Assembly: GCA_020746105.1 (NCBI GenBank) | Contig: CM036618.1 | Span: forward strand, 107,396,622-107,460,621 | Length of the DNA stretch: 64,000 nucleotides | From: Trogon surrucura | Taxonomy: Eukaryota > Chordata > Aves > Trogoniformes > Trogonidae | Reading direction: 5' to 3' | Part shown: in pieces, positions 24,213-36,903 of the stretch | Layout of the letters: every line of letters begins with the position of its first letter | Numbering within the stretch: position 1 is the first letter of the stretch | Made by a program: the position numbers and the translations under genes | The notes under the pieces: generated by a model | Database searches by the model: none | What the model was told of the DNA's origin: nothing | The model's input: only the letters and a program-made list of their open reading frames with translations

Positions 24213-27200
24213 TTCAGTCTTAACTGACTAAAAAGTTAAGCATAAAAACAGATGTCCTGTTCACTTGAAGGAAAGATCCACTTTTAAGATCTTGTTTTAG
24301 AGAACTTGACCTTTTTTGTTACAAGTGACCTTGTCTGGAATGTCTGAAAAGTAGTTAATGCTTTTTGGGTATCTCTGTAATGAGTAAAACTGACTTCTTA
24401 AGCTACAGTATTGGCTATATATTTTTGTAAACCTACAACGAAGGGCCTTCTGTCCAGTCTTCATGTGCACACACCTGGTTCTAGGTCTTGGGAGCCATAT
24501 TCTGAATTTGCATGGATAGATGCATGTACAGCTTAGCCTGCTAAAAGCACTTGCCTGAAATCATTCTTAACTTCGGGACGAGAACACAGAGACCTATCGA
24601 GCAATTTCTTTGTTCCTCAGCCATAACTTAGCATCTGCTTTCAGCACAACTGCTTCCTTACGATGAGGTGGTGCTACGAAGCCGGTCGCAGGAGAGTTTG
24701 AACCCAGACTCATGTGCCACTTTCACTGCCTGTAAATTGCAGGTATCATTAGCCAAAGCTGGAGAGTTGAGAACCTGGCTACACGTCACTTGATTCGTAG
24801 GCCGACGTCTAATAAGTATCAGACAAATTGTCCCCACAATAACCAAGCTTGGGGGACATCATTTGAACGAAATGCTGTATTATGGAGAAAAACTTCAACT
24901 TTTTTGTGTGTATGTGTTGGGGCTGGGGTGGGATGGAAATTTCTCTGTAACACTGATGACAATATTCAAAGCTTTGCTTATCCTATAAGGTAAAACACTT
25001 CAGACAAAGCTTTAATTTCTTTTGCACTTCTTTTTTGAGCTTGTAACTGGAAAAGCATGTCTTGCACTGTTCAGTCTCTCTGGTCACTTTAACAACCTCA
25101 GAGTTGTGTACAGTGATTTTTTTAATTCTTTTTTTACCCCCATCTGTATATTTTTGGAAGCTTATACAAATACCATTGTCCTTGGTTTTGTTTTAATGTA
25201 CTAAACTATGTAGCTTTACCATTTGACTTACGTTCTCTTTTTTTTTTTTTTTTTAATCAGCTGCTGCTTTGGGTTTAGATGGTACCGAATTCAACATGGT
25301 GTGGCACTGAAAATGCAAATGCTGCATTTGTAGCTCTTCAAAATCTTGATATTACTACCGTGGGTTAAAATTTCTCTTAAGTTTTGTGTGGCTGTCAGCG
25401 TAAAGCAGTGGTTGTATTTAAATCACTGAACAAATCGGAAACTGTCTGGTCAAAGGTTATATAACCATGAGAGAACTGATGTTTTTCCAGAAATTTCAGC
25501 TGTGATTTTTGCTTCTAAAACATACTAACTCCTATCAGAAGTAACAATGTAAATGCCTAATTTTTGGCAGACATTTAATTTTCAAATAATGTTGAGTAGT
25601 TCAAAAAGGGTATGTTTCCTAAGAAAAGCATTAAGGAAAGGATAAATCAGTATCTGGGGCAAAGGTTAAACTGTTAAAGGAGCATTTGCTATTACTCGTC
25701 TTCCATGGCTCTGATTTTTTTTTTTTTACTGTTAAAGATCTCTCTCAGATTAATATCTGTTGTTCAGTTTAAAAATACTGGCATATACTTAATCTTTTAA
25801 AAAATGATGATTTTTTTAATCAAAGCATTATAGCTTTAATTACTTTCTGTCATTTGATACAAATTTATTTAATGGTCGTTCGTGGTCACAAAGTCACATA
25901 ATCATCTTGATTACCAGATCCATGTGGTTAAATACTCCTAAACAAGAATAAACCTGTGAATTGCATTTACCAAAGAGGTTTATTCATACATCTTTCACTT
26001 TAGTTTCTTTATTCATTTATAGAAGATGCAAACAGTTCCCCCCTCCACCCTTCAAAATATACAAGTAGTTCGAGGGCCATTTATTTATGTGTTGGTGAAT
26101 CTCTTAAGCTGTGTGTAAACTGAGCTGGAAAGAACAACAGCCTATTGTTACATGAAATACTCTCCATGAATGGTGCCAACTTGGAACCTTCAATTCAAGG
26201 AAGTATCACATGCTGCAAGTTTGCAGGTGCATCCTGATACTATGCACGCTAGCAAGCATAGTATCACAGAATCACAGAATGTTAGAGGTTGGAAGGGACC
26301 TCAAAGATCATCTAGTCCAGCCCCCCTGCCAGTAAAACTGAACGAGGCCCACGAAACTTAAGAGACAGAAGGGATGGTTACAAGCAAGCACTGAGAAATG
26401 CCACAACAAAGGTACATTGCTATTTCGTTTTCACTTCCCAGGGAGGGCAGGAGGGAGACATTGGTATCGGATGGCTCTCGGGCTGGAGTATACACCAGTG
26501 GCATAGATTGAATGTAGAAATACTGTTGTCGCTTATTAAAGAAAAAGGATGCATTTTGCAATACAGGAACAAGCTGATAAATAGCCTGAAGTAAAACTAA
26601 ATCACTTCTGACTATAAATTTCTATACAAGCCTACAGGAGTTGGTATATCAGCCTTGAAATGTACAATGTTGGTAGCAATTAGTGATTATATAATCTGTT
26701 CAAGGGTGAAAATCAAACTAGTGAGGCTAAGATGTAGTTTTACAAAGTTACATGAAAAATTGTTGGTGTTCAGTGTTCAGTTTTTGTACTTGTAGCAAGG
26801 GCTGAAACTGAAGACCTCATGCTTGAAAGAGAAAGTGACAGCATGTGTCTTAGTAGCTTCTTTATATATCTTAAAACTACTGAAGTTTCCTTCTCAAGCT
26901 TTCTTTCTAAAAACAGTAGCTTGGTTTGTAAACTGGTGTTTTTTTACAAATTTGTGAATCTAGTGAACATGGTGAAAATGGTATCAGAAAATATTGCAAT
27001 GCTACTTTCTTGGTGAAAAAGCTATTTGCAACCAGATGTTGCTCCTGAAATCAAACAACTTGTATGTAAATGTGGTACTTAAAGAACGGATAGAAACAAA
27101 TGTTAACTTCTTCAGTTGGGTGACACTCTCGGCATAGTACATTAAATTAATCAGAACAGTTCATTAATGTCACAAGGATGCCTTCACGTAATTCTTAACG

Positions 27201-28780
27201 TAAAAGAAGACTGCACTGAACAGAAACTTAGTTGCTGTCGCTGAGATTTTCTAACAGTTTTTTGTGGGAAGCACTAAGATTGCCTGAGGAATTGTCAATG
27301 TTTTGAAAACAGGATAATGTAGGGTGTAGCTAAATGTGTCTTCAGGCAGGAGAGGACTACTGGATTCCTTGGTGTTCCTGGTGGTTTTAAGAAGGTAACT
27401 GGCAAATTATGGTGACAGGTTATCACTTCATTTGTAAGTAAGTTCAGTTTGGGGTATTTTATAGCAACATGTCTGCTAGTTGTGAAATATTCTGATAGTC
27501 TCCAGTTCCACTCCTGTGCTACTTTTGTACCATACCTGGACCAGCTCACTTGTCCGTGTGCTCTCTGCTCTTGCACTTGTGCTTCCTGGATCTCACTTTC
27601 CTGGTTGGACGAGGATGTGCTGCCAACTTTGGTTTGCCTGTAACTGAACACTCTAGGATTTCTGTGCCAGCTGAAGATGTGCTAGTTACTGGATCTCTCT
27701 GTCTTCAGAAGGGAAAGTGCCAGATACAAAACCTGTTAGCTTGCTGAAGACCTAATAAATCTGGATTTGTTATAAGGGCTGCTTAAAGCGGAAAGTGAAT
27801 AAATAGGAAACAGTTTGCACCTCAGAACACTTGGGTAATTAAATTTTCCAAAACTTGCCCGTTCTACACTTTCTGTAGCTGTTTTAAGCCTTGTTTGGCT
27901 GCTATGGAATGTTTAGTTTATAACTCTGGGATCTTCTATTTAATTACCCTGCTGAAACTTGTGACCATTTACAAATCTATGTATGCTTTCAGTGCTATAA
28001 ACTTGCCTCTGTGTGCTGTAGCCTTTCTTATCAGCAGACCCACTTGTTCTTTGGCAGGATCCTTCCCACAGATGAGAAGGTCTTTGGTGCAAGGATGGAT
28101 AGCAGTGCTAATATTTGAACTACAACAAGAAGGGAACATTTTCAGAAACATTACGTACAGTGTTCGGAGTGCAGTTGAGTGAAACACTTGTGACCCTGGC
28201 AAATTTTCAGTCAGCTTCTGCACTGGTACCACAAAACCACTTCCTGGTTTATTGTGAAGTGTTCACTGAGCAAAAAGTAAAACTGAGCATTTCTTGCAAG
28301 GACAAAATGCCTTGATGAAATCTAAAAATCTGGTTTACCTCTTATGCTGCATCAGTCCTCGCAACATCTCCAAAATTCAGATCGTATGACAGATTGAAAA
28401 TACACATAAAGAAACTATTTGTGACTCTGCTGTTTTACAGTTCCCATGCTTTGGGCATTTCTTTAAACATTTTCAAATGGGGATTGCATTTACCTTACAA
28501 TTGCACAAAGGCTTTTAGCAGCTAGTACATATTAGCCTTTTTTATTCATTATTACTAATAAATTAAGTGATGCATCATAAACCTTGATATATATGTATTA
28601 CATTAATAGATAAGGTATAATTTATTTTGTGATAACTTCCTCTGTTGTTTCTATCACTATTACTGATAAAGATTATCTGAATTTGAGTGGATTTGTGAAC
28701 AACTAAAATTCCAAGCTACATGACGTAACCTTTGTAACCCAACGGCCCAGTCATTATATGAGAAACGGATGCAGCAACAG
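24213..28780. other. FBXO28 3' flank / intergenic spacer
   Basis: AT-rich sequence with a poly-T run near 25238-25254 and one short CR1 end at 26263-26332. The proximal part may be FBXO28 3' untranslated region if a distal signal is used. Open stretches here, such as 27295-27651 on the minus strand, have no recognisable domain. Confidence 0.55.
26263..26332 (-). mobile_element. Very short CR1 3' end
   Basis: Only about 70 bp remain: two CACAGAAT units then GTTAGAGGTTGGAAGGGACC and the CATCTAGTCCAGCCCC block, the minus-strand CR1 3' terminus. It is of the same 3'-end class as the copy at 7008. Confidence 0.92.
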
Positions 28781-28865
28781 ATTCATAGAATCATAGAATG
28801 GCCCGGGCTGGAAGGGACCTTAGAGATCATCTGATCCAACCTCCCCGTCACGGGCAGGGACGCCC
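28781..28865 (-). mobile_element. CR1/SINE tail fragment
   Basis: Minus-strand 3' end reading GGCGTCCCTGCCC, then TTGGATCAGATGATCTCTAA, then GGCCATTCTATGATTCTATG. Over 82 bp it differs from the tail of the SINE at 48930 at six positions, all transitions. It is therefore either the 3' stump of the partner CR1 family or a headless SINE copy. It lies about 200 bp before the DEGS1 CpG island. Confidence 0.85.
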
Positions 28866-29049
28866 ATGAGGTTTAGTTATTACAGAAGAGTTCGACAAAG
28901 AAGTTCTTAAAAACACACAGCCCTCGGCACAGGCAGCTTTATAGAAATGTAGGTTTTGGGCACACGATAGCTAGTCCTCACAACCACGCATCTCTCGCCT
29001 TTGGAAAAGCGGTTGGTTGGTTTGTTTAGAAAGAGGTACTGCAAGATCC

Positions 29050-30600
29050 TCTTTCTGTTTCCAGTCTCAAGACAGCGAGCCCGGGACCGCCCGGTCACCC
29101 GCGGCGGCTCCTGGGCCGGGCTGTGCCGGACCGGGCCGAGAGGGGCACAGAGCTCTGCGGCGGCTGAGCCCGCGCGGGCACGGCGGCGGGAAGCGGGGCG
29201 AGGGGAGTCGGGGGGGGGAGTGAACGCGAAGCTTCTCGGTGACTGGGTTCGCCCTCCCGTGCCGCGGCGGAGGCTGGAGGAGCTGCGCGTTCCGGCCGCT
29301 ACCCGAGAGGGCTCCCGGCGGGCCGGGCCGAGAAGTTTCTCTCGGTCCTTCAGCACGGGTTACGCGCGCGGCCTCCTTAACGGCGCCCGCGGCGCGCGCG
29401 AGAGGCGTTGGCGCTGCGAAGAGTCTCGCTCGCGCCCCACCCCGCTCCAACCGCCAACCCCGCCCGCCCCGCGCCGGGAGGTCCCGGGGCAGAGCAGCGA
29501 GACCTTGCCCCCGCAGCGGGGACACGCACACGCCACGCACACACGACCTCCCACCGGCTTAAGGGCGACCCGCGCCTTCCCGGCTGCCACCGCCAGGGGC
29601 CGCGTTGCGGCTCCTCCCGGTCCCCCTCAGGCGACCGCTTCGCCGCGAGCCTCGCCTCGCCGCACCCGGCCTGCCGGCCGGCCAAGCCTCCGCCGGCCCG
29701 TGGGGGGGTTGTGGGTGGTGCGAGACGCTCTGGAGGAGGCGGTGTCTGTCAACCGTGACAGTGGCGACAGCCAACGGGAAGAGAGGACGGGCGGTAGGCA
29801 GGACGCTCGCTGAGCCGCCCCCCCCCCGCGGCGCTATAAAGTGCGGTGACTGGGGCCGCTGTGAGCTGCTGAGCCGAGCGAACGGGTAGCAGGCAGCGGG
29901 CAGGCGGACGGAGCGGGTGGGCTGGGGGGGGCGCCGGGATGGGTAACACGGTCGCCAGAGAGGATTTCGAGTGGGTGTACACGGACCAGCCTCATGCTGA
30001 CCGCCGCAAGGAGATCCTGGGTGAGGAGGAGGCGGGGGGGTGACGGTGCCGCCGCCGCTCCTTGCCGACAGCTGCGTGGCGGCGGCGGGAGGGGGGGAAG
30101 GAGAAGGAGCGGGGGGGGAACGACACCCCACAAAATGGCTGCCAGCCGGGGGGCGCCGCGGGGAAGGCGTCGCGGCGGGGGCGGGGGGTCCTTGAGTCGC
30201 CGCTGAGCGGTGCGAGGCCACGGGTGGAGCGGGGCGGGGAGCGGGCGGTGAGGCCGAGGTCGGCCCGGGCCCGCGTGAGGGGAGCGGCGCTGGCCGCGTA
30301 CGCGGAGGCGGGAGCCGCCGCCTTGGCGGCGCTGGCGGGGGAGGGGAAGGGAAGGAGCCCGGGGCGGGGAGAGGGGGGCGGCAGCACAGCCGCAGGGGCC
30401 CGGAGGCTGAGCCCCGAAACGCGAAGGGCGCGGCCTGGGCCGCCGTTTTTGAGCCACGGATGGAGTGGTGAGCGGCTGCGGAGCCGGGGGCTGGCGGGCG
30501 ACGGCGCGGTTACCCCGGCGGGGCTGCCGCGGAGCCCTTCGTGCCGGTAGGAAACGAGCCGAGGTATTGAGCGGTTGTGCGCTGGTCGGTGCGAAGAGAT
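29050..30600 (+). promoter_or_regulatory. DEGS1: DEGS1 CpG-island promoter with TATA-like box
   Basis: About 1.5 kb of very GC- and CpG-rich DNA covering the upstream region, exon 1 and the first half of intron 1. A TATAAA at 29835-29840, in a GC-rich setting, lies 99 bp before the start codon and would place transcription start near 29865-29870. The long open stretches on both strands here follow from the scarcity of AT-rich stop codons and are not genes. Confidence 0.75.
29939..30020 (+). CDS. DEGS1: DEGS1 exon 1 (coding part)
   Basis: Starts GGGATGG with a good Kozak context, encodes [20 protein letters not shown] onward to EIL, and ends with the first base of an Ala codon. Donor gtgagg. 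Confidence 0.96.
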
Positions 30601-33600
30601 GGCGCGTAGAGGTCACCGCGGGCACCCGGTATCGGTGAGGAATAACGCCGTTTTCAAGAAGCTTAAGGCGGACCCTGAGGTTACTTAAGCCCTTGTGAAC
30701 TAGCGGTGGGCTGTCGGTGCGGAGCCATTTCCTTCCCGGGTGGACTGGAGGTGGTAGCGGTGCTTGCCAGAGAGGTGCCTGGTTGCTGAGCAACAGCAAA
30801 ATGTTTAAATGATGTAATTCTGAAAGATTTATTACAGCAATAAATGCCACAAGTGGAAAGGTGGTGCGTTTCCATTGCCTTTGCAGACAAATCCTAACGG
30901 GAAGGGAGGGGAAGAAACGGCTGTGTCTGCTTTTGTAATCTATTTGGGGTAGTTGGCTGTGAGGAGAGCTTCTAAGTAATTCCTTTTTTCCATTTACTTC
31001 TTTCCCATCTAGCTAAACATCCAGAGATAAAAGCGTTGATGAAGCCAGACTATAACTTGATCTGGGTGGTTGTGCTGATGGTTCTTGCGCAGTTGACTGC
31101 ATTTTATCTAGTTAAAGACTTGGACTGGAAATGGGTAATCTTCTGGGCATACGTTTTTGGAAGCTGTATTAGCCATTCCATGACTCTGGCTATTCACGAG
31201 ATCTCTCACAATAGTGCCTTTGGCAACAGCAAAGCAATGTGGAATCGATGGTTTGGAATATTTGCCAACCTCCCTCTTGGTCTCCCATACTCTATCTCCT
31301 TCAAGCGGTATCACATGGATCATCATCGTTACTTAGGAGGCGACGGAATCGATGTGGACATTCCGACCAACTTCGAAGGCTGGTTTTTCTGTACTCGTTT
31401 CAGGAAGTTCATATGGATTGTTCTTCAGCCTTTTTTCTATGCGATTAGGCCTCTCTGCATCAATCCCAAACCCATTACTCGACTTGAAATAATCAACTTG
31501 TTAGCTCAGCTTTTGTTTGATGTTGTGATATATTATTTATGGGGACTCAAATCCACTTTTTACATGCTTGCTGGTTCAGTACTTGGACTTGGGTTGCACC
31601 CAATTTCAGGACATTTCATAGCTGAACATTACATGTTTTTAAAAGGACATGAGACTTATTCCTACTATGGGCCACTCAATTTGCTCACTTTTAATGTTGG
31701 CTATCACAATGAACATCATGACTTCCCCAATATTCCTGGCAAGAGCCTTCCACTGGTAAGTTTATTTCCAAGGTTATTACTTTTTCTTAAAATAAGCCCT
31801 ACTTTAACTTGAAAGTCAGGTAGAATGCTCATAGTTAGAAGAACAGAAGTTGAGAGATTTGGGGGAAAAAAACCCAAACACCCCAAACCAAATAAAATTC
31901 ATTTGGTTTTTTATTTTTTTAAGTTGAATGATAGAGGTGGTAATTACTTACCATTTTAGTGGTATCCTTAACAAACTTGATGTGCTGGCTGCTCAAGCCC
32001 CTTCCATAAAATGAGAGGAGAGGAAACACGTCTTATGCTTTGTACTGACTTCTAGTTTTCTGTAATTACAACCAGCCTTCTGTCTTCTTTGGTTTGCAAG
32101 TATGCAGAAAACTACTTAATATGCCGCTACCTGCAGACATTTGACTGTTCCTTCTTTGAAGTCTTAAAAATTAGTAAATTAATTGTAATGCATGCTTACA
32201 TGCATTCATGTCTATTTTATCACTGACATTCTCTGGTGGGAAAAAGAGATGCTTTGAGGCACTGCTAGTGTTTGTTGTCCTGCTGACAAATGTTCAATAG
32301 CTTTCTATTTTGGAGCAGCTCAGTTTCCACTAGTGAGAACCTCTGAGGCCTAAATAAGTATCAGCTGCACATTGACAGAATTAAGGCTTTGAAGCTAAGA
32401 CTTAGACCTGTCACACCTGCACAATAGCAGATGTCAATTTTCAAACCAGTTTTTCCCCACTTCAGTTGTTTCTCTCTTCTGTGGGAGCTTGTACGCATGT
32501 TTTCCAATTGGAGCATGGGAACAGGGGCTCCCAGGGTTATACCTAAAACTCATCCTCAGTGAAAGGTGTTTTTCATTAGACACTACATTTGCAACTTGAC
32601 AGCAGCTGTGGTGCTGGTCTTGTAGCTTCATTACTGCACTTGGTAATTGTAAGATTTTGTAAGCTTGTGCCTTTGGTGGAGTCTAAACTGGACTGATATT
32701 TTTGTTGTCAGTGGTGTAACTGTAGATGAAACTTTTCCAGCACTTATTTAGCAGGGCAGTTAAATTCTGTAATTGGTTTGTTGAGACTTCAAGAAGAAAC
32801 CAAACAAAAAAGAACACCAAGCCAAACAAAAAAAACCCAAACCCCAACAAACAGATGATTTCTTATTCATCCTTCAAATACAGCTAAAGTTGCTTTAACT
32901 CACCATTGATACCTAGAACTGTGCTGGTGAACCAGCATTTCACTGTTTGAACCAATATTTAAGTTATAAATAGGGAGTGATTTTTTTTTTTTTTAAAGTA
33001 TTTAACTGCAGAGGTAAATACCCAGCTCTGCTACAGGCTTCTAACCCACATCTCTGATAAGAAAACAAAGCTCTCTTTTAGAGCAGTGTAGTTAATTTGA
33101 TTGGACTGGATTGTGCTATGCTTTGCACTAAAGGTCACCAAAGTACTGAACACTTGATTTCAAGTATTGAGCTGAGAGTAAATACTGTTGAATTGAAATA
33201 TACTGGCTAGGTGCATGATTCTGTAGGCCTGATGCTGGATCAAAGCAATCTTCGGCTCTGAACCAGGCATGCAAGTATCTTTTCTTATTCAGATTAATAT
33301 TTTTTTTTGGTTTAAAGCTATGGGATTTGGTGAAAAGTAAGTTTTGTTTGGTTTGGATTTTTAGGGCTTTAGGTGGTCAGCTTTAAATATCAGTAACGAT
33401 ATGTAACTGAAGCTCCAGCAGTCTTAGTTTAAAACAGTTGTCTAGTTGGTGTGTACATCTGAGAATAAAGTCTTTGGAAGTCATTTATATTAATTTTAGT
33501 ATCTGTCTTCAGAAACAAGATATTTCTCAAATAAGTTGTTTTCTCTGAGTGCTGAGGTTTGAAGCTACATGTAAAAATAGCTGTGTTAAATGTCTCTTCC

Positions 33601-34138
33601 TAGAACTCATAACATCCTTTTTGGTGATACTGATAGACCTATGAGTCAGCACTGAACTGAGTCACCCACTTCCACCAGCAACCAAAGTCCTTGCTTTTGT
33701 GAGCTGCGTTGTTCCGTAGGCAGCGCAGTGAATGGACTTCAGAGTCTCGGCATTGAGTTTGTTCTGGTTAGCTTCAACATAAAATTTTTCCATCGAGTCT
33801 ACTTAAACAACCAGGGAGGGAGTTGCTTTTTCCTTCAAGAAACTTTCACCTTATGGCACTAGCATTAGCATTTCCTGTAGAATCTAAAATGAAACTCTTG
33901 TGCTCAGCATTAAGTGACAGGATGAGGACTATAAAGTTGTCATGATTGGTGCTAATAGAAATAGTAAATAAACTTTGTATCTCCTCTTTAGGTAAAGAAA
34001 ATAGCAGCTGAATACTATGACAACCTGCCACAATATAACTCTTGGATAAAAGTACTGTACGACTTTGTGATGGATGACACAATCAGCCCATACTCACGCA
34101 TGAAAAGGCAATTAAAGGGTGAAGTGAAGCAAGATTAA
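29939..34138 (+). CDS. DEGS1: Sphingolipid delta(4)-desaturase DES1 (three coding exons, 323 aa)
   Basis: DEGS1 inserts the 4,5-trans double bond into dihydroceramide to make ceramide, the last step of de novo ceramide synthesis, in the endoplasmic reticulum membrane. Exons: 29939-30020, 31013-31755, 33992-34138 (972 nt including TAA); all introns are GT-AG. The length equals the human protein. Three His boxes bind the di-iron centre: HEISH at 89-93, HMDHH at 128-132 and HNEHH at 259-263. Hydrophobic segments lie at about 43-61, 69-88 and in pairs between about 150 and 210. The N-terminus MGNTVARED keeps Gly2, the N-myristoylation acceptor known for this family. The C-terminal tail after MKRQLKGE is the only strongly diverged part. 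It is transcribed towards NVL, which is convergent. Confidence 0.98.
31013..31755 (+). CDS. DEGS1: DEGS1 exon 2
   Basis: Acceptor cccatctag, donor gtaagt. 743 nt carrying all three His boxes and all membrane segments, from [13 protein letters not shown] to GKSLPL. Confidence 0.98.
33992..34138 (+). CDS. DEGS1: DEGS1 exon 3 (coding part)
   Basis: Acceptor cctctttag. Encodes [20 protein letters not shown], then [19 protein letters not shown] and a short basic tail before TAA. Confidence 0.97.
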   Translation, partial: VKKIAAEYYDNLPQYNSWIKVLYDFVMDDTISPYSRMKRQLKGEVKQD

Positions 34139-36897
34139 ACTTCTGGCAACCAAGAAACTCTGAAGTGTCTGCTTGCTTTAAAGTGGCTGGTGTAAGGTCT
34201 CTTGCTAAAGCTGTTCAGCAGTGTCCTGAATTAAGATCTACAGCAACACAGCAATGCATCCTTAAGGATTTTGTAGCAGACTCCTACCAGCTATAACATT
34301 CCTCACAGTCCTCAGATTCATTGGTTTAATGTGTCTTATGTTTGCCTAAGGATCAGTGTTACATATGCATAATGCTAAATCACATTGTTACAAAATCTAC
34401 TTTGGTAAGCGTTAAATCTATATAAAAAATGACTCTTTAATGTTTTTAAAGCACGCAATGAAGTACACTGCCCGCAACATGCTGTTTAGATGACTGTAGT
34501 GTTAAAGTGCTGTACTTAACCTGTTAATTCTAAACTAACATTTGTTAACTTAAACCTTCTGCTGAACATGTTTCCTAACTTGTGGGTGGAAGCGCTAAAT
34601 TTGCACAGGAAGTATCAACTCTGTTCTTGTTCCAATATGTAGCATGTCATTTGAAGCCTTGCTTTAAAGTTCACCCTTTTCTACTGAAAGTACCTTAAAG
34701 GAGCAGTCTGTCAGAATGAAACTGGCATCTTTGAGATGGCTTGTGTGACTTCCCTGTGTAAAAGCTGGGGATTTCAATGGGAGTTGCCAGCTTTGTGGGA
34801 CCCCGCTTATGGCCTGAGCTGCCTGTGTTGCCATATAGCTTAAGCAGCTGGCATTTAGAATTGTTGTGAAAGCCATGATACAACTGATGAGGTATTTTCA
34901 TACTGGAAAAAGTCCTGTTATAGTTTGGAGGTTCTATAATCTGTGAAAGAAAAATGAGGCTCGTCCTAATTTGTTCTGCTGTTACCATGATTTTAAATGC
35001 TCAATCTATAAATATTTACACTCACTTGAAAATTTGGGTTTTCTTTTAATGCAAAACTGAGTCAACAGAAGCAAGTACTGTTCTGGCAAACAAGGCTAGC
35101 TACAGCCACTGATGGCTCTATCTAGTAAGCATATTAATCATTTGGGTACACAGAAAGGTATTGCTAAAGGATCTTACCACCCCCAACCTACAGTATCCCG
35201 TGTAAACACTTGTCTGTCTTTACATATTAAGATGTTATGAGAGTAGGGGTGGTGATATCAAATTTCCTGCTTAAGCTTTTTTTTTTTAAAAAAAAAATTG
35301 GGAACAGAGAATGGATAGACTTGCTCAACACTGAAGCATCTCTACATACCTCAGCATGGTGTATTTGCCTTCTGTCATCTAATGCATTGATGGTGGCTTT
35401 AAGCAGTCAAAGATGGCTACAAATCATCCTTAAATCTCAAATGGTGATCTCATGGTATGTTGTTCACTTAACTGAAAAATGGAATCTGATGAAGGTGGAA
35501 GTCTTAGCTGATGTCCACACTGGTCTGCTGTAACTAACTCATTTTTAGATGCCTTCACTCCCTGCATTTTCTTTTTTTTTGGAAGGTGTGTGTCTCATAA
35601 GAATGCATTGATACATCTTAACCCTTGCTTGACTGCAGTCTGTTCTTAATGCATAAACATTTTGTTTAAGTGTGGGCCCTTATCTGTGGTTAAGCAACCA
35701 GAAGTGGTATGAAAATGTGTCAACCAGTTAGAATGTGACTACATTATGATGCCAATAACATGCTAGCTAGCCAGCAGGTTGCTCAGGGTAATGTCAAAAT
35801 ATACTTTATCCAGTATTTTTTACATGTAATTAAAAAGCGAAGATTAAAGTAATGTTGGGTGATTTTTTTTTTTTTTTCTGGTCCCCTTATGCTGAAGGAC
35901 TTAAGCTTTAGAGAAATTTGATATTTTTAAAGCAGATATAAGACCTGTTAAGTGGTGGTATAGATGAACTGTGAAGAATCATTGCCTTTCTGTTCTACTC
36001 AAAGGAAAACTGACTGGTCGAAAGACTTGAATAGCCTTAAAAAGTTGCACAACAGCTTCTTTTTAAGCTACTTTTTCATGACTGCTCAATTTAAGAAGTG
36101 AAAGGTGGAAATACATCTCTTTTGTTGATGGCTGACCACAGCTGGATAAAGGATGGAGAACCTCTCAAAAGTTTTATGCTAAAGCTAAAGTCAGGAATTC
36201 CAGTTATCCTGGATCAATACTTACTTAAGATAAGCAGAGCTGAGAGTAAAACCTGTATACTTAAGCTTAGTTACCTCTTCATGGAGTCACTCATGTTCCC
36301 TGCTGTCCTCCCAGTGGGTACTGCAAGTGCCAATTTCTGCTTCAACAGGACCAAAGCCGCCATCTCTCTTGAATAAAACTTCAAATATTGCTTTAAGGTG
36401 TTCTGACTATGATGTTTAAACTCCTGATTTTTGATAAGTTATTTTTATTTGAAGAGCTGAAGAATGGTGGGGAATCCTGAGGGAGCTATCTATGCTTGCC
36501 ATAATCTTTCTGAAACATCTCCTACTGGTTGCCTGTTGGGAGGGTGCTTTCTGGACTAGGTTAGTCTGAGGCAATGAGACTTAATTTTGGACATAAACTG
36601 TGGTCTGACTCTTGCAAACATTGGTAACTAACATTCTTAAGCATATAATTCCTGTGTAATACACAAGAGGACTTGGCATACTTCAGTAGCAGATATTTTT
36701 TTCAGAAGCTGATCATCTGAAAGTTAACCTATATTGCAGCATAGTTTCATCCTTAAAAAACAGAGTTGGAAGCATTTCTGAACAACTGGTAAAAGGAATT
36801 AACACCAGCTGGACTACTTGGCTTGTATTTGATATATTGTAAATGAATAACTAGTTTTTGCCAATTGTAGTGTCCCTAGTCAAAGGCATGGCACAGA

Positions 36898-36903
36898 AAT
36901 AAA
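36898..36903 (+). terminator. DEGS1: Candidate distal DEGS1 polyadenylation signal
   Basis: AATAAA followed directly by a T-rich stretch, a plausible downstream element. An alternative hexamer is at 36372-36377. Use would give a 3' untranslated region of 2.2-2.8 kb, longer than I would expect for this gene, so nearer variant signals may be used instead. Confidence 0.35.

Noticed and set aside
27295-27651. 118-codon minus-strand open frame with a basic, Ser/Gln-rich part
   Set aside because: Considered as a processed pseudogene, but no parent protein could be recognised and neighbouring frames are no better.
28907-30850. Many long Pro/Arg/Gly-rich open frames on both strands before and within DEGS1 intron 1
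   Set aside because: CpG-island artefacts; composition is that of translated GC-rich DNA and no conserved motif is present.
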